Shown: one piece after another, positions 1 to 29,935 of the stretch
How the letters are laid out: every line of letters starts with the position of its first letter
How positions within the stretch are numbered: the stretch's first letter is position 1
Assembly: GCA_021229015.1 (NCBI GenBank)
Contig: CM037781.1
Coordinates: 35,384,759 to 35,448,758 of the forward strand
Reading direction: 5' to 3'
Length of the DNA: 64,000 nt
Source: Solen grandis
Lineage: Eukaryota > Mollusca > Bivalvia > Adapedonta > Solenidae
Program-made: the position numbers and the translations under genes
The notes under the pieces: generated by a model
Seen by the model: only the letters and a program-made list of their open reading frames with translations
The model's database searches: none
What the model was told of the DNA's origin: nothing

Positions 1-2191
1 CATGAGTGGAAACAAATATATGCTAAACATGATTGTGCTTTAAAAGTAAAAACAAAATATATATATGAATTAAAAATAAATGAATAAAAAAAAAACCTTC
101 ATTCTTTACAATTATTTATAAATGCCCTTGAGGCTTTGCAGTTTTCCCTCCATAAACTCAAAATGACAAAACAAACCTCTGATTAAATATTTCTTGTCCT
201 CTAGCTCAGAGTGGTACTCTTCAACAAATTACTAAAACATAATACAGTATCCTGTTATTTTTGGCCATGCCACCAGAAGCACAACTATTCTTTTTTGTGG
301 CCTTATCAACTTGCAGTTGGTGACACTAATGTGCACTTTGCTATGTATTGCTTCATCGTTAAGCTTTACCATATACATGATTATTGCAGTTAATCTGGTC
401 AGATAATTCATTTATACTCTGGCTGCTTGTGCCCAGAATGTTTTACTATTGCATGTATCAAGGGCTGCCCAAGAAACTTTTCTGACTCTGTTTTATTTCT
501 ATATGCACTTAGAACAGTGAATGGTCAATCCTCAATAAAAACTGACCATCCCTCATATTACATGCTAGATTGATCAGCTTTATACAGCTTGATTCTTTTA
601 TATTGTTATGGTTACTGTCATATATGATCATAAATTAATAATGATAAGTTAACAAAGAGCATTTCAGCATATCAGTGTATTTGTATGTTAAACTGTTAAA
701 ATTAATTATATATGTATAACACATTATTCTGAATCCTACAATAATTTTTAACACTTGTTGTGTCAACTGCTGTAAGCAGAGGTAACACATAGGGATCACT
801 TCTCCATCATCTGTCTATCCATTTCTCTGTAGTCTGACTGTCCGTCACACTTTTTCTGTCACACTTCTTTTAGCATGTGACACATGTGTTCCAAGGAACA
901 CTTCTTGTATAAAGAAGGGGCATTCCATGGTCCAGTTTCAATGTTCAGTGACCACAAATTAAAGGTTTTTAGTTCAATCCCCACTTAATGTAGGAACTTT
1001 TAAGTCCCTCCCAGGCACAAAGCACTGGTCTAACCAAAAAAATGTTCAGCATAAATTGATTATTTTTTTATCCATGTTAATGTAGGAAAAATAATTTTCT
1101 AGAAACATTGCTAGAATAGGGATAGCAAGCTGAGACTTAAAGCAATGTCTGTCTGAACAAGTTTTCCAGTATTTATTCATATTACTGATAGGTAGGGAAC
1201 ACTTCAGATTCTGATCATGGGCTTTACTGTAGTTTAATTCAAATTTGGGTCAAACAATAGATAAAAAGACACATTTCGAAATATTAAGTAGCTTGGGGTC
1301 ATGCAGACAATCCTGAATGTATAAGTGGACAAATTGTGTTTGTCATGGAGTCCCCTGGACCCTTATCAGGGTCTCATTGTTTTCAGTTTTTAAAGATTTT
1401 GACTTGAAAGGAGGGTGTGACAAGTGTGATATTGTAGCTGAAAGTGACTGAAGTCCCCAAATGACTGAAATACCGTAAGTGGAACAATAAACCCACTCAA
1501 ACAGAATTTGAAAGGTTTTTTTTTTTTTTTTTGGCACTGTTTTTGACCTCTGATAAACAGTTACTGTATGTTTTTATTCTCATTACCTACTAGTATCAGT
1601 TAAATGTAGTGAGACTAGGTCTAAAGTTACATAAGCCAGATTTAGTTATATATTTGGATTTTTATCGTCTAGAAAGTAAGTATTGTGTTTTATTTGAAAA
1701 AAAATATGATGAAAGTAAATGAAAATAAATGAAAAACAAAAAAAGTAATTTGTAAAATTTCCTTCTGTTTACTGCTATTCAGGGACTCTATACATACGCA
1801 TAGAGTCCGTATCACATGCAACAGATTGAATATACTGGCAAAACATGCATCGTTAAAAACAGGATAAAAACAATAATTAAGCATTTGTGAAAGATGTCAC
1901 TTGAGTTTTGAATATCTCTAGTGACTCAGCTGAAGCTGTTGCTCCAGTGATGGTGTTTACGAAAAATGACCTATTTCTACATTTGTTGTGCAGAAGCATG
2001 AGATTTGAATAGTATGTCTTGATTGTCTAGATAATATTCCTTTTTTATTGCTACCATGTTGCGAACTATTTTATAAGAGAAAGGGGACATTAAGAAGTTT
2101 ATATTGACTGATTATGAACTTCTTTGATCTGCAGATATGTGTAAATTGTGTCACTGACATAATGTTATATGAATGTCTGAACAGGGTCTCT
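1..2191. other. Intergenic AT-rich DNA, no gene seen
   Basis: No ORF in this stretch has a recognisable domain, and I could build no exon series. It is AT-rich with a few homopolymer runs, for example poly-T near 1517-1532. The only recognisable content is a SINE-like fragment near 955-1045, listed separately. Confidence 0.6.
955..1045 (+). repeat. SINE family C fragment
   Basis: A B-box-like GTTCAATCCCC is followed by a segment of the form CAGGCACAAAGCACTGGTCTAACC. The same tail, with changes, recurs near 7690-7720, 28310-28345 and 29740-29765. The shared tail defines a third dispersed family in the window. Boundaries are approximate. Confidence 0.4.
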
Positions 2192-2423
2192 TTAACCCTT
2201 TCCCTCATAGAGGACACCATGAAAAGACCTATGCGAACAGCATAAAACCAGATCAGCCTCGCAGGCTGATCAGGTTTTATGCTGTTCGCTGCTTCTCAGT
2301 GGTCTGGAAATGAGGATTTTGTAATTAAATTTGGTAAGGTTTAACTGTGGTTTTCTGCAGATCAGGCTTTATGTGGTACCTATTGAGTGTGTCAGAATGA
2401 GTCTATATGAGGGAAAGGATTAA
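2192..2423. mobile_element. TTAA-flanked MITE with central hairpin, copy 1
   Basis: The element is bounded by TTAA at both ends and has terminal inverted repeats CCCTTTCCCTCATA and TATGAGGGAAAGGA. A second copy lies at 48734-48980. A long hairpin occupies 2233-2289: arms of about 26 bases that start GCGAACAGCATAAAACC and close on each other with almost no loop. TTAA target sites are typical of piggyBac-type transposition, so this is probably a non-autonomous piggyBac derivative. No transposase is present. Confidence 0.75.
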
Positions 2424-3034
2424 TACTATACAGAGATCCTGGTCGGAAGAGACAAAAAGTAAGCACTGGCTTAGAGAAGGGAGACAAATAATACTGTCTT
2501 TATTAACAGGTTTCAGATCAAACTCTGCAATAGTTACCTCCCTTACAGGGTATACGCTGTTTGACGTCAGAGTGTGGGTAACTATGGGGGCGTTTGTTTG
2601 TTATTTCGTATGAGAACTCGGTCACTAAAATAAATTTGAACAAAGTTCCCCTTGTCTTTGTCCCCTCTCTCTTTCTCTCTCTCTCGCTTCGTTTATCAGA
2701 CAAGTTAACTTCGTAACTTGGAATGAAATATGCTGTTTGTCTTCACACTGATTATGATTGAAAGCTGTATATTTATGTTTTGATATGGATATTGTTATAT
2801 TGATTGATTTTCATTGTTGTTGAAATTTGTAGACTATATGATAAATAAAGATAATACATATTAAACAAGTGTCATTTATGTTTGAAAACCTCGATACCGT
2901 TTGTCCTATATATAATTAGTAATATAATAATTTATGATTAGTGATAGTAATTTTGGAATAAGTAACACACTAATCTAAATATATCCTCACATATTTTAAG
3001 CTATCAGATTTAATATAATGCTGAACACCGTACC

Positions 3035-3110
3035 TGGAGGGCATCTAGAAATAGCGTCCGCCTCAGGGCGAAAGTCGCGGGTTCAATCTCCATTGGGGAC
3101 AGTGTTGGAA
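3035..3110 (+). repeat. tRNA-like SINE head (family B type)
   Basis: The segment GCGTCCGCCTCAGGGCG, followed by a B-box-like GGGTTCAATCTCC, resembles the head of the full SINE-B copies at 39502-39801 and 27784-28060, which read AGAGCGTCCGCCTC. The body is not recognisable, so this is a truncated or diverged copy. Confidence 0.4.
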
Positions 3111-3543
3111 AAGAGTATTGATGGTTTCCGACTTTTTCTTTACTAAGCTTAAATAATGGGTAGTTTGTGGTAACCGTTATCCAAATAATATAATTTGTTA
3201 CGGTGTCCTGTCATATGTCTAGCGTTTAATCTGATCTCGGATAGATATATTCTCCGAATGAGATTTTAAACCAAATGGAGCTCGTAACATTGTGTACATG
3301 TTTCAGTCATTTTATAGTGTTAGAATGGTCAGTTGAAGTATTTGGGACGGATGGCTTGTAATATCATGTATTGTACTAATAACTACAGTTATAAGTAATG
3401 GTTATTAGTATGATATATGCAGTGACATCGGAATTACAGCTATCGATACCAAATACTTAAATTCATAAATCTTAAACTAACCAAACTACGTGAAGAGCCA
3501 TTGTTATCATTTGAACTACTTGATCATTTTTACAGATACAATG

Positions 3544-3676
3544 TTTGCGGTAGGTCGGTGGTTCTACCTGGGTACCTCTGTGTAATCGGGGTCTTCCTCC
3601 ACCTGTAATTAGCTGGACGTCGCTATATGATTGAAATACTGTCGCAGCGACGGTAAACCCCAATACAACAACAATA
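3544..3676 (+). repeat. SINE family A, 3' half
   Basis: This matches closely the 3' half of the complete copy at 5144-5405. Shared blocks include GGTAGGTCGGTGGTTCTACC, GTAATTAGCTGGACGTCGC and the CAGCGACGGTAAACCCCAAT tail running into (CAA)n. The tRNA-like head is absent, so the copy is 5'-truncated. Confidence 0.75.
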
Positions 3677-4039
3677 GATACAATTCAAAATGCAATGTAT
3701 ACTGTAGCAATGTAAAGCAAAACACAGTGACAGACAGTGTCGAACTATACTATACAATCAGAAAAAAACTACAACCGAAAACCGCAAATCTGCCTAAAAT
3801 CATAAAATGACGAATAAGAATTTCAAATCATTGTCAACGTAATTTAGCGCGATCGTGGTTAATCAGTCCAATACTAGCAATACTAGTGTAGTATTTTTTA
3901 ACCTTATAGCCGCTGACTTAATATCGCCCAGCCCTTCATCGCTTTACAGCTTTTACCCCCGGTCAGTATCCAATCTCAGACGGACATAATACTTTATTCG
4001 CCCAATATTTCAATCTAATCGATCTCCCTTGGATGCCTT

Positions 4040-4172
4040 CCACTCCACATTATGGCGCCACGGAATTATACCGCCCTCTCAGGTACCCATTTACACCTGG
4101 GTGAAGTGAAGGACTCGAACCCGGGACCTCTCAAACCAAAAATGCCTGTCCTACCACTGGACCACTGCTCCC
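4040..4172 (-). repeat. tRNA-derived SINE head on the minus strand
   Basis: Read on the minus strand from 4172, the sequence begins GGGAGCAGTGGTCCAGTGG (A-box-like). A B box, GGGTTCGAGTCC, follows about 40 bases later. It cannot be folded as a convincing functional tRNA gene and it continues into a non-tRNA body, so it is called a SINE. It differs from families A and B. Confidence 0.5.
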
Positions 4173-4876
4173 TAAAAAGGTGAAATGTGTCACTACAGTA
4201 TTAAGGCTGTAACAAAAACTATAATAATATAATCAATTGATAGTATGGTTAAAATTGTCTCTGCAAATTTCAATGATCTGCCGCGTGTCATGTTTCTTAT
4301 CTCTGTTTCGAGGGTCTTTGATTTTAAGTATTACATAGCGCTAAGTATTAGCTAGACGCTTTGCAAATAGGAATATAGTATATGTTTTGTTACCCGTATA
4401 TACACACTTGTTAATATACACGGACGCACATAGGCTTAATAGTTAAATTTGATCCCTTATTATATTTGAAATATGTGTATATTTAACCAGGGTCTCTGAA
4501 TCTACGGGAACCTTCAGTATAAAACAGTAGGAAAGTGTTTACACTTACCAGCTAATGCTAATCTTATTCGGTGGTCGTATTTTATTTGACTACGCGAGTT
4601 GTCATTTTCATGTTCATGAAATGAAACATACAAGAATAAGACAACAATTACTATTGTGAGTGCGAGTTTTAAAGATCGATTGAGTATTCCGGTGTTTTTA
4701 CCTTGCCCTAGTTCTATAAATAGACATTATAGAAATCGCAAAAATCAATAAACCGATGAGGGTAGGGGATATTTTACTAGTAGACTTATTATGAAATACA
4801 GTTGAGTAAGGAGAGTGTGTGAAGGGTATTTCCCTTGGCCGCGGTGACCAGTCATCTGCATACGATTGTGTTCGTG

Positions 4877-4885
4877 TATATAAAG
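4877..4885 (+). promoter_or_regulatory. Candidate TATA box of the ABCC gene
   Basis: TATATAAAG lies about 140 bases before the first ABCC codon, which would place a start site near 4905-4915. A second TATA-like string, TATAAATAG, lies at 4715-4723. Both are inferred from sequence alone. AT-rich DNA gives such matches by chance, and an upstream non-coding exon cannot be excluded. Confidence 0.3.
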
Positions 4886-4992
4886 CACGTCGATTTTCTA
4901 GATGAATTTAGTTTTAAATTGCTTAGGCTAGTTGATAACAAATAGCGAGTTAACATAAAAGTGTTTCTACATTTCCATTTTCGATTTATTGC

Positions 4993-5015
4993 ATGGAACA
5001 GACGGCCCAGCTGCA

Positions 5016-5019
<4 letters not shown>
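4993..5019 (+). promoter_or_regulatory. Eight-codon uORF overlapping the ABCC start
   Basis: An upstream ATG at 4993 opens an eight-codon frame that ends in TGA at 5017-5019. The TGA overlaps the first main ATG (5016-5018) and abuts the second in-frame ATG (5019-5021), in the string CAATGATGG. The second ATG has A at -3 and G at +4, a strong context. The arrangement resembles a termination-reinitiation uORF. It matters only if transcription begins before 4993. Confidence 0.45.
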
Positions 5020-23700
<18,681 letters not shown>

Positions 23701-24329
23701 AGGCGTGTACGTTTATTAGTGATTCAGCGAACGTTGACAGTTATTACGAACAGCCAAGCCTGTCCAACATTTATTATATACCGTATTTATATTAAGGTGT
23801 TTGAACTTCAGACGGGAAAAAACGTGTATATTAAGATTTGATATCTTTGATAGGAAGTGTAGGTATATTGTGTTTATATCCACATTGACATTAAGTCACT
23901 ATAAAATAAGTATATATTTTCTTATTTTGATTATTTCGGTACAGCTAGATAGATTCTAATTTTCCAAATTTGAGACACACAAACACACATCGTATTTTAC
24001 ATTAATGTCCTTTAGAATTTTATGAATAATTAAGAGTACAAAAATGCTTGTAAATACATGTATGTAAATAATATTTTGTACAGTTCATTATTGGTAGTTA
24101 AATTAAGCCATAAGTGAGTCTTCCTCAGCATTATTGGATTAGATAGTTGTCGGTGTTCGAGGGGTATTTCAAATTCTTCATATTTCATTATATATTGCGC
24201 TTTATTACTTTCAAATTGGTTTCATATAATTATCATTACATACACTATAACGCTCAAGAGTAACATACCAAATAGTAGCCTGCGCCCAAATGTTGGATAA
24301 AACTTAAGTCATTATATCGTAAAGTTTAA

Positions 24330-24511
24330 TACAATCAAACCTGCCCTAAGCGGTCAGTCTAGAGAACAAGAGAAAATAAGCGCTTAACAGAAGTGGTCGC
24401 TAAATGAGAATTTAAACTATGATAAAATGCTATTTGGTAATATCAAAACTGACCGCTTTAATACAGATTGACCTCTTAATACAGGTGGCCGCTAATACAG
24501 GTTCAACTGTA
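24330..24511. mobile_element. Short MITE in the probable ABCC 3' UTR
   Basis: The imperfect terminal inverted repeats are TACAATCAAACCTGCCCTAA at the left end and AATACAGGTTCAACTGTA at the right end. The motifs AAGCGGTC and GGCCGCTAATACAGG recur inside it. Length is 182 bases and no transposase is present. It lies between the ABCC stop codon and the first canonical AATAAA. Confidence 0.6.
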
Positions 24512-25086
24512 TAACACAAAAGAAACGAGTGTGCGCCGAGTAGGCGGTGGTAACTTTATTCATGTATTTTTATTTGTAAGTTTTCCATTGTTCAACGTAT
24601 TTCACTGATTTGTTCATAATCTATCCAGTAATCTTTAGACTTCACACTTATATCATTTGATGTTTTGCGTATAAAACTTGTCTAAGGTATAACAAACTTC
24701 CACGAATTTCTGGGACATTCCTTGTGTATAATACTATCACATATGCATGTATGGGTGTGTAAACAATTACATTTTTGCAGTCATTAATACTCACAACAAT
24801 TATCCTGTAGCATGTTTCTTATATCACTGCCTTAATAGTTCTTTATTATCATTTTTAGTTTGTGTCGTTGTTATTAAATAGTTTATATTATACATTAACT
24901 AGATTTACCTAGGACCAGATACAACCATAGTTTGGATATTTGCAGAAAACGCAATTGTAACCTAATATTTTAAAATGCATTCGAAATAATTTTGTATCCC
25001 ATTTTATTTAACAATATTTCTTTTATATTCTTTATTGAAATGAAATTTCTGTGTATCTTAGTAGTCACATATCCATTTCAAAGAGA

Positions 25087-25092
25087 AATAAA
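25087..25092 (+). terminator. Candidate poly(A) signal of the ABCC gene
   Basis: This is the first canonical AATAAA that I found after the ABCC stop codon. A second overlaps at 25096-25101. It would give a 3' UTR of about 1.4 kb. A non-canonical upstream signal could be used instead. Confidence 0.4.
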
Positions 25093-25583
25093 GTAAATAA
25101 ATTGCTATGGTTCGTAATTGTTTCAATTTATCGATTGTTTTTAGAGACATATTTTTTCTTTTGTTTACAAGCGACTGTCGCCATCTTTAAATGTCACCAA
25201 AATATTCTGTTAAGAATTTAGTTAATTATATACTGCAGCCTCATGTAAATGACTTTTTGTTGTTATATGTTAAGTTTAACATGAGTTAAATGGCATTTAC
25301 CATTCATTGGTACAAAGCAACTGAATATTTTTATATCTTATACAAATATTATCATTATATTTTGAAACGATGAAAAAATTATTTTATGATATAACATGTA
25401 TAAAATTTTTTAATAATTTTTTTTTTTTTCCCTTACAAATATTATTATTTATTTTGGAACCTCAAGACATTGTGTGGGGAGGGGGCAGCTACATGATTGT
25501 GTGGGGGGGAGGGGGGGCAGCTTACATGAAATTGTGTGTGTGTGTACTGCCCTATCCAGGCTGCTTACATGACATTGTGTGTG

Positions 25584-25852
25584 TGTTTATTGGGTCAAAC
25601 ATCCCATCGACAATATTTCAGTCATTTGAAGGCCATGTCCACTTGAAACAGGTATAGTATTGCCACACTGCAGTATCAAGCCGTAGACATGTGGAATGAT
25701 ACCACACTCGGCGGTTACATTATCCTGATACCGGACCACTTAATCGTGGAACTACTCTGTACATATTCTGACCATACATTTTTAACGACTTTAGTATTTT
25801 GCAGTCGGTATCGAACTCACGACCTCCCCTCCCGGGGCTGACGCTCTACAGC
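25584..25852 (-). mobile_element. SINE family B copy, minus strand
   Basis: Read on the minus strand, this has the family B head (AGAGCGTCAGCCCCGGGAGG region near 25820-25850) and the body ending in GACCCAATAAAC. It is diverged from 27784-28060 but collinear with it. It meets a plus-strand family B tail at 25860, giving an inverted pair. Confidence 0.65.
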
Positions 25853-25859
25853 GTAATAC

Positions 25860-25952
25860 TAGTGTGGCAGCACTATATCTGTCTCAAGTAGACATAGTCT
25901 CCAAATGACTTAAAAAACTGTCGGTGTGACGTTAAACCCAATAAATAAATAT
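25860..25952 (+). repeat. SINE family B 3' end, plus strand
   Basis: AGTGTGGCAGCACTATATCT continues through CTCAAGTAGACATAGTCTCC to GACGTTAAACCCAATAAATA. It matches the 3' end of the full copy at 39502-39801. The head is missing, possibly lost at the junction with the minus-strand copy. Confidence 0.7.
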
Positions 25953-26125
25953 TATTAATAAACCATAAACACCAATGATATTTCAATAATTAAACATGTA
26001 CTTTTTTTCATAAAGGCATATATAGAGAAACCCAATATCTTAAATGACTCATAGCCAAGTTGTCCTGAAAGTATGTATTACTTATGGTTCATTTTCTTAA
26101 ATATAGAATTTAACCTAAGTGTGAC

Positions 26126-26179
26126 TGAAAAAAAGTGAGACGAAGCTATAAGTGGCTTACAGTTTGTCTCACTTTTTTT
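26126..26179. repeat. Short hairpin
   Basis: AAAAAAAGTGAGACGAA (left arm) and GTTTGTCTCACTTTTTTT (right arm) are reverse complements apart from one inserted base. The loop is about 20 bases. The arms resemble the inverted repeat at 15139-15253 (GTTTGTCCC), so both may belong to one family. Confidence 0.55.
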
Positions 26180-26417
26180 TCGTAGGTTGCAGCTCACCTT
26201 TTATGTCGGTTGTATAAGCACGCGACTCACTTAACCGTTCAAAACAAACATATTTTTCATATAACCTGGAGAAAATACGAAAATAGTTGAAAATAAGTAA
26301 CACGTAATACGAATGTTTTTGTTTTTTTTAATTTTGACAAACGGTAACCTTGGATATCGATTATCATACACCGGTTGTGTTTTTCTTTCATTTTTTGTTT
26401 AATTGTTAGGACTATTC

Positions 26418-26590
26418 ACCGACATAAGATCAGTCATTTGGATACTTTGATTGTATACTTGATACATCTACTGATTTGCAGCACTCCAGCATCACGCCGT
26501 GAACACAAATGGTGTGATACCACAACCAGTAATTTTAATCCGACTCCATGCCAACTATACATGTCCAAAAGACCATATTACTAGATGATC
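26418..26590 (-). repeat. SINE family B, diverged copy, minus strand
   Basis: CCAGCATCACGCCGTGAACACAAATGGTG and ATACCACAACCAGT align with the minus-strand family B body at 25584-25852. The head is not recognisable. Boundaries are approximate. Confidence 0.45.
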
Positions 26591-26970
26591 GGCAATACCT
26601 GGTATAATTCGCTGATTACATTTGACAAATCAGTGACAAGGGAAAAATCTCCCATAGATTATAAACCAGGGTCGAAATCCATCAACAATATTAAGCACTA
26701 AGGATGATTTTAATAATTCTTGTTTCTCTTATAAATATATCAAACTGTTTCATTTCTTAATAATATTGTTAGTTATTAAGGTAATAAATAATTTCAGTGC
26801 AGTGAAGGGAAATATAAGGTAAATATAATAGGAATAGTTTAATGTGAATCTACCTAGTTTAAGAATTTAAGTATTTCTGAACGCTAAGTATTGTGGTGGA
26901 ATTCGAGCCTGCATGTAGATAAGGTGTTCGGTAAGTGCTCGTTGATTTACGTGGAATGGTCTGTGTTGAG

Positions 26971-26997
26971 CACACACACACACACACACACACACAC
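26971..26997. repeat. (CA)n microsatellite
   Basis: A pure CA run of about 13 units in intergenic DNA. Confidence 0.9.
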
Positions 26998-27783
26998 TAG
27001 ATAAGCCATATGATTTCACAGTTAAAGGCCAACTTAAACGTGTCGTAGAAAACGGAAATAAATGAATAAATAAATAAATGAATACAAATAAATATACACT
27101 TATAATTAGTGCTTTGGTGCAGAAATATGATTGTATGAATAATAAAAAAGACATGATTAATATTATTTTCGAGAGATGTAATTTAGGTTAACAATCCACT
27201 AACTTATCAAATGTAAGAACTATTTCCTTTAAAGAAAATAAATGTTTATTCATGTATTCATTGAAGACCATATATCAAAAACACAAATTATGCGATGGTT
27301 GATTAAAAGTCGCCGTTGTTTAGTGGAAGCCACTGGATCTTCAATTTTTACAAATTCTGTAAAGGAAATTTTAACAATGTGTAAAGGAAATTTTAACACT
27401 CATTTTTATTATCAGAGTAAATTTGGACACTTGAGGTAGTTAACATTCTATTTGACCTTTATTTGACCTTCGTTCTTTTAGTGTAAACTTCTTACAGCCT
27501 GTATTTATAATTATCAAAGCTTCATGGTTCGATCTGTACTTCTAGCGCCTGGTAAAGCTATGAACAATCCATATCACGAGGGGATTTTAACCAACCACAT
27601 TTGAATCCGCAGTTATACACGATACAATTTGACCATGAGACCTTCATAAATATGCGTGCCTTTTATTAAATTATAAAGAAATAAACCCCCACCTAATAAT
27701 TAATAATAAAAAACTAAAACTAAAAAAGAACAGTCAAAAAATTAATCGTATTGCCTCAAAGGTTATTAAATGGTTTACAATTG

Positions 27784-28060
27784 TTTGTTTAAACGTCCCG
27801 CACGTATTATGTCAGTCATTTGGGGACGATTATGTCTCTTGAGGCAGATACAGTGCTGCCACACTGCAGTATCACATGATACCACGCCCAGTCAAATTAT
27901 CCTGTCACCTGGTCAACCAGTCCTTGAAGTATGCTGAGCGCCAAGCAAGGGAGCTATACCAGAACCATTTCATTTTACGACTTATGCGGCCGGGGATCGA
28001 ATAAACGACCTCCCGCTCCCGAGGCGGACGCTCTAACCACTTGGCCATCAGGGAAGGTAA
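27784..28060 (-). mobile_element. Complete SINE, family B, minus strand
   Basis: On the minus strand it starts with a tRNA-like head: A box TGGCCAAGTGGTTAGAGCG, then GTCCGCCTCGGGAGCGGG and a B-box-like ATTCGATCCCC. It then has the family body and an AT-rich end. A perfect 12-base target duplication, GGTTTACAATTG, lies at 27772-27783 and 28061-28072. The perfect duplication suggests a fairly recent insertion. Confidence 0.88.
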
Positions 28061-28239
28061 GGTTTACAATTGCGAAAGCCAAATAACAAACTTTCTATCA
28101 ATCTGACCGAAAGGGAGTTTTTGAATTACATGTATAATCTTATTTATACCCTCTCATTAGGTATTCATATACAATGTAGGTGGAGTTCGAAACAATACTA
28201 AGAGGATTTAAATCTTAAATTGAAGGAGCCGTTTTTCAA

Positions 28240-28385
28240 GTGGTATTATACTTGTGGATCCAATGGTTATGGGTTCTAACCCAACTGGGGACAAGGTTTT
28301 TTTTTCATGACTTTCAGGTGCAAAGTATTGGCCCAGCCCAAAGTGTAAGAACTTGTTTTCTAATCGACTTAAAATAAATAAGTTT
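28240..28385 (+). repeat. SINE family C copy
   Basis: A B-box-like GGGTTCTAACCCAAC is followed by a T-rich run and the family C tail CAGGTGCAAAGTATTGGCCC. It ends in AATAAATAAG. It shares its layout with 955-1045, 7600-7765 and the fragment near 29722-29775. Confidence 0.45.
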
Positions 28386-28540
28386 AAATTAAGTTTTACT
28401 TTTTCTCCTGGTTTATTCGCTTAATAAATATCAATAACTTAGTGTCAAATTTAAAATTTCATTAGTATTTTAACCAAAATAAAATTTTCAGCTTATGTTT
28501 TGCCGTCTGAATACATGGCAACCAACCCTTACAAAATATG

Positions 28541-28750
28541 TACCGTAAAATCATGAATTTGCGTTGATATCAGGGTTCGTGGTCTTTATAATAAAAACAT
28601 TTCGTTGGTATTTATAATCACTGATCCATGTTTTAGAAAACGCAAGTTTAATTCAAGAAATATTTTCGTGGGGATTAATATTCGTGGATACAACCGGCCA
28701 GGAAATCAACGAATATTAGTCCCTAGCGAAATTAATGATTCTTTTCAGTA
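28541..28750. mobile_element. MITE with TACCGTAAAATCATGAATTT termini, copy 1
   Basis: The left end TACCGTAAAATCATGAATTT and the right end AAATTAATGATTCTTTTCAGTA are imperfect inverted repeats. Interior pieces such as TTCGTGG and CAACGAATATTAGT are also inverted. A relative lies at 49371-49545. Ends in TA suggest a Tc1/mariner-type target, which is an inference. Confidence 0.55.
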
Positions 28751-29314
28751 TGTAGCTGATTCCCGATAAAGTGAAATTTGATAATGATAGGTATTTATTC
28801 AGCCTAATGGTGGTCCCGGCGAAATAACTGGGGATTAACCGGATTTAATTCGGTGTACATGTACTTATATTAACTCTGAAGTCTGGATAATACCATCGGG
28901 CAAAACCAACCAATATATGTGTACCCAAGTAACCCAACAGAACTAAACATTGACAAATATTGTCAGAGACAGGTGGGGGAATTGTTTAACATCTACTCAT
29001 CTGACCCCATTGTTGTAAAATAAATAAAGTCTTAATTGTAAACATCTACACAAACTAAAAATTATTGAAAAGCTGTATGTATTCACCTACCCATAATCGT
29101 TCTGTAAACTTGGACGTCGCTTCCGAAGGTCAATCTTCACAGGGAGTTTTGAATTACATGTACCCCCAAACAATGACAAAAGCAAATATATGACTAATGC
29201 TTTTCTTACCCGATGAATGACATTGCTTTAGAAACGAGGGTCGAAATTTGGGTATATTATGTCACTCGTATTCAATCTTCTTGATCAAACGCTTACTCCA
29301 TACTTCGATAAAAC

Positions 29315-29502
29315 AGTATATCAGTTAATTTGGGACAACCACAATTATGACCCCACTGCGATATCACGCCGTAGACAAGTGACATGACACTAACTCAAGT
29401 CACATGGGCACGTATATTAAGCACTAAGCTAAAGGGATTAACTAGTAACATTTTGAGAACTTACGACCGCAGATCGAACACACGAACTTCCGATAACGGT
29501 TT
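29315..29502 (-). repeat. SINE family B, diverged copy, minus strand
   Basis: The tokens ATCACGCCGTAGACAAGTG, ACGACCGCAGATCGAACAC and CGAACTTCCGATAACGG follow the order of the minus-strand family B body and head. It ends next to a long poly-T run at 29501-29518. Confidence 0.5.
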
Positions 29503-29835
29503 TTTTTTTTTTTTTTTTGAATCGCTAAATTATATTTTTAACCTCCAAAATGTAATATTCTGTGAAAGTTGAAAATTTGCGGTTGTATACATATATGTTT
29601 ACATAAAACATACACACATCTAAAAATGAAAACTTTTATCCGAAAACAACAACAACAAAATACGTTAGTACGAAGGCAAAGGATAAAAACTGGTAAATTA
29701 CATCACTTAGTATGACAACGGTTACGGGTCGTGAATATTCACAGTCTCAAAGTACTGGTCCAATTAAGAATCCATAGAGGATGGGGGGGGGGGGGGGGGG
29801 CTGTTAAAAGTGCACTTACTTGATCTCGAATTTAC

Positions 29836-29935
29836 NNNNNNNNNNNNNNNNNNNNNNNNNNNNNNNNNNNNNNNNNNNNNNNNNNNNNNNNNNNNNNNNN
29901 NNNNNNNNNNNNNNNNNNNNNNNNNNNNNNNNNNN
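29836..29935. other. Assembly gap, 100 N
   Basis: There are exactly 100 undetermined bases, the usual placeholder for a gap of unknown size. A long poly-G run lies just before it (about 29782-29800), and poly-C then poly-T runs lie just after it (about 30000-30020). Homopolymers may have broken the assembly. Distances across this point are not reliable. Confidence 0.97.

Larger units (their letters stand above)
2424..4876. other. Intergenic DNA upstream of the ABCC gene
   Basis: No exon or protein domain was recognised. The stretch holds three SINE-related pieces, listed separately (3035-3110, 3544-3676, 4040-4172), and a CT-rich patch near 2660-2690. The distal promoter of the ABCC gene probably lies here, but no specific element can be assigned. 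Confidence 0.5.

Noticed and set aside
4095..4172. Functional tRNA-Gly-like gene on the minus strand
   Set aside because: The boxes are recognisable but the 5' and 3' ends do not form an acceptor stem, and non-tRNA sequence follows.
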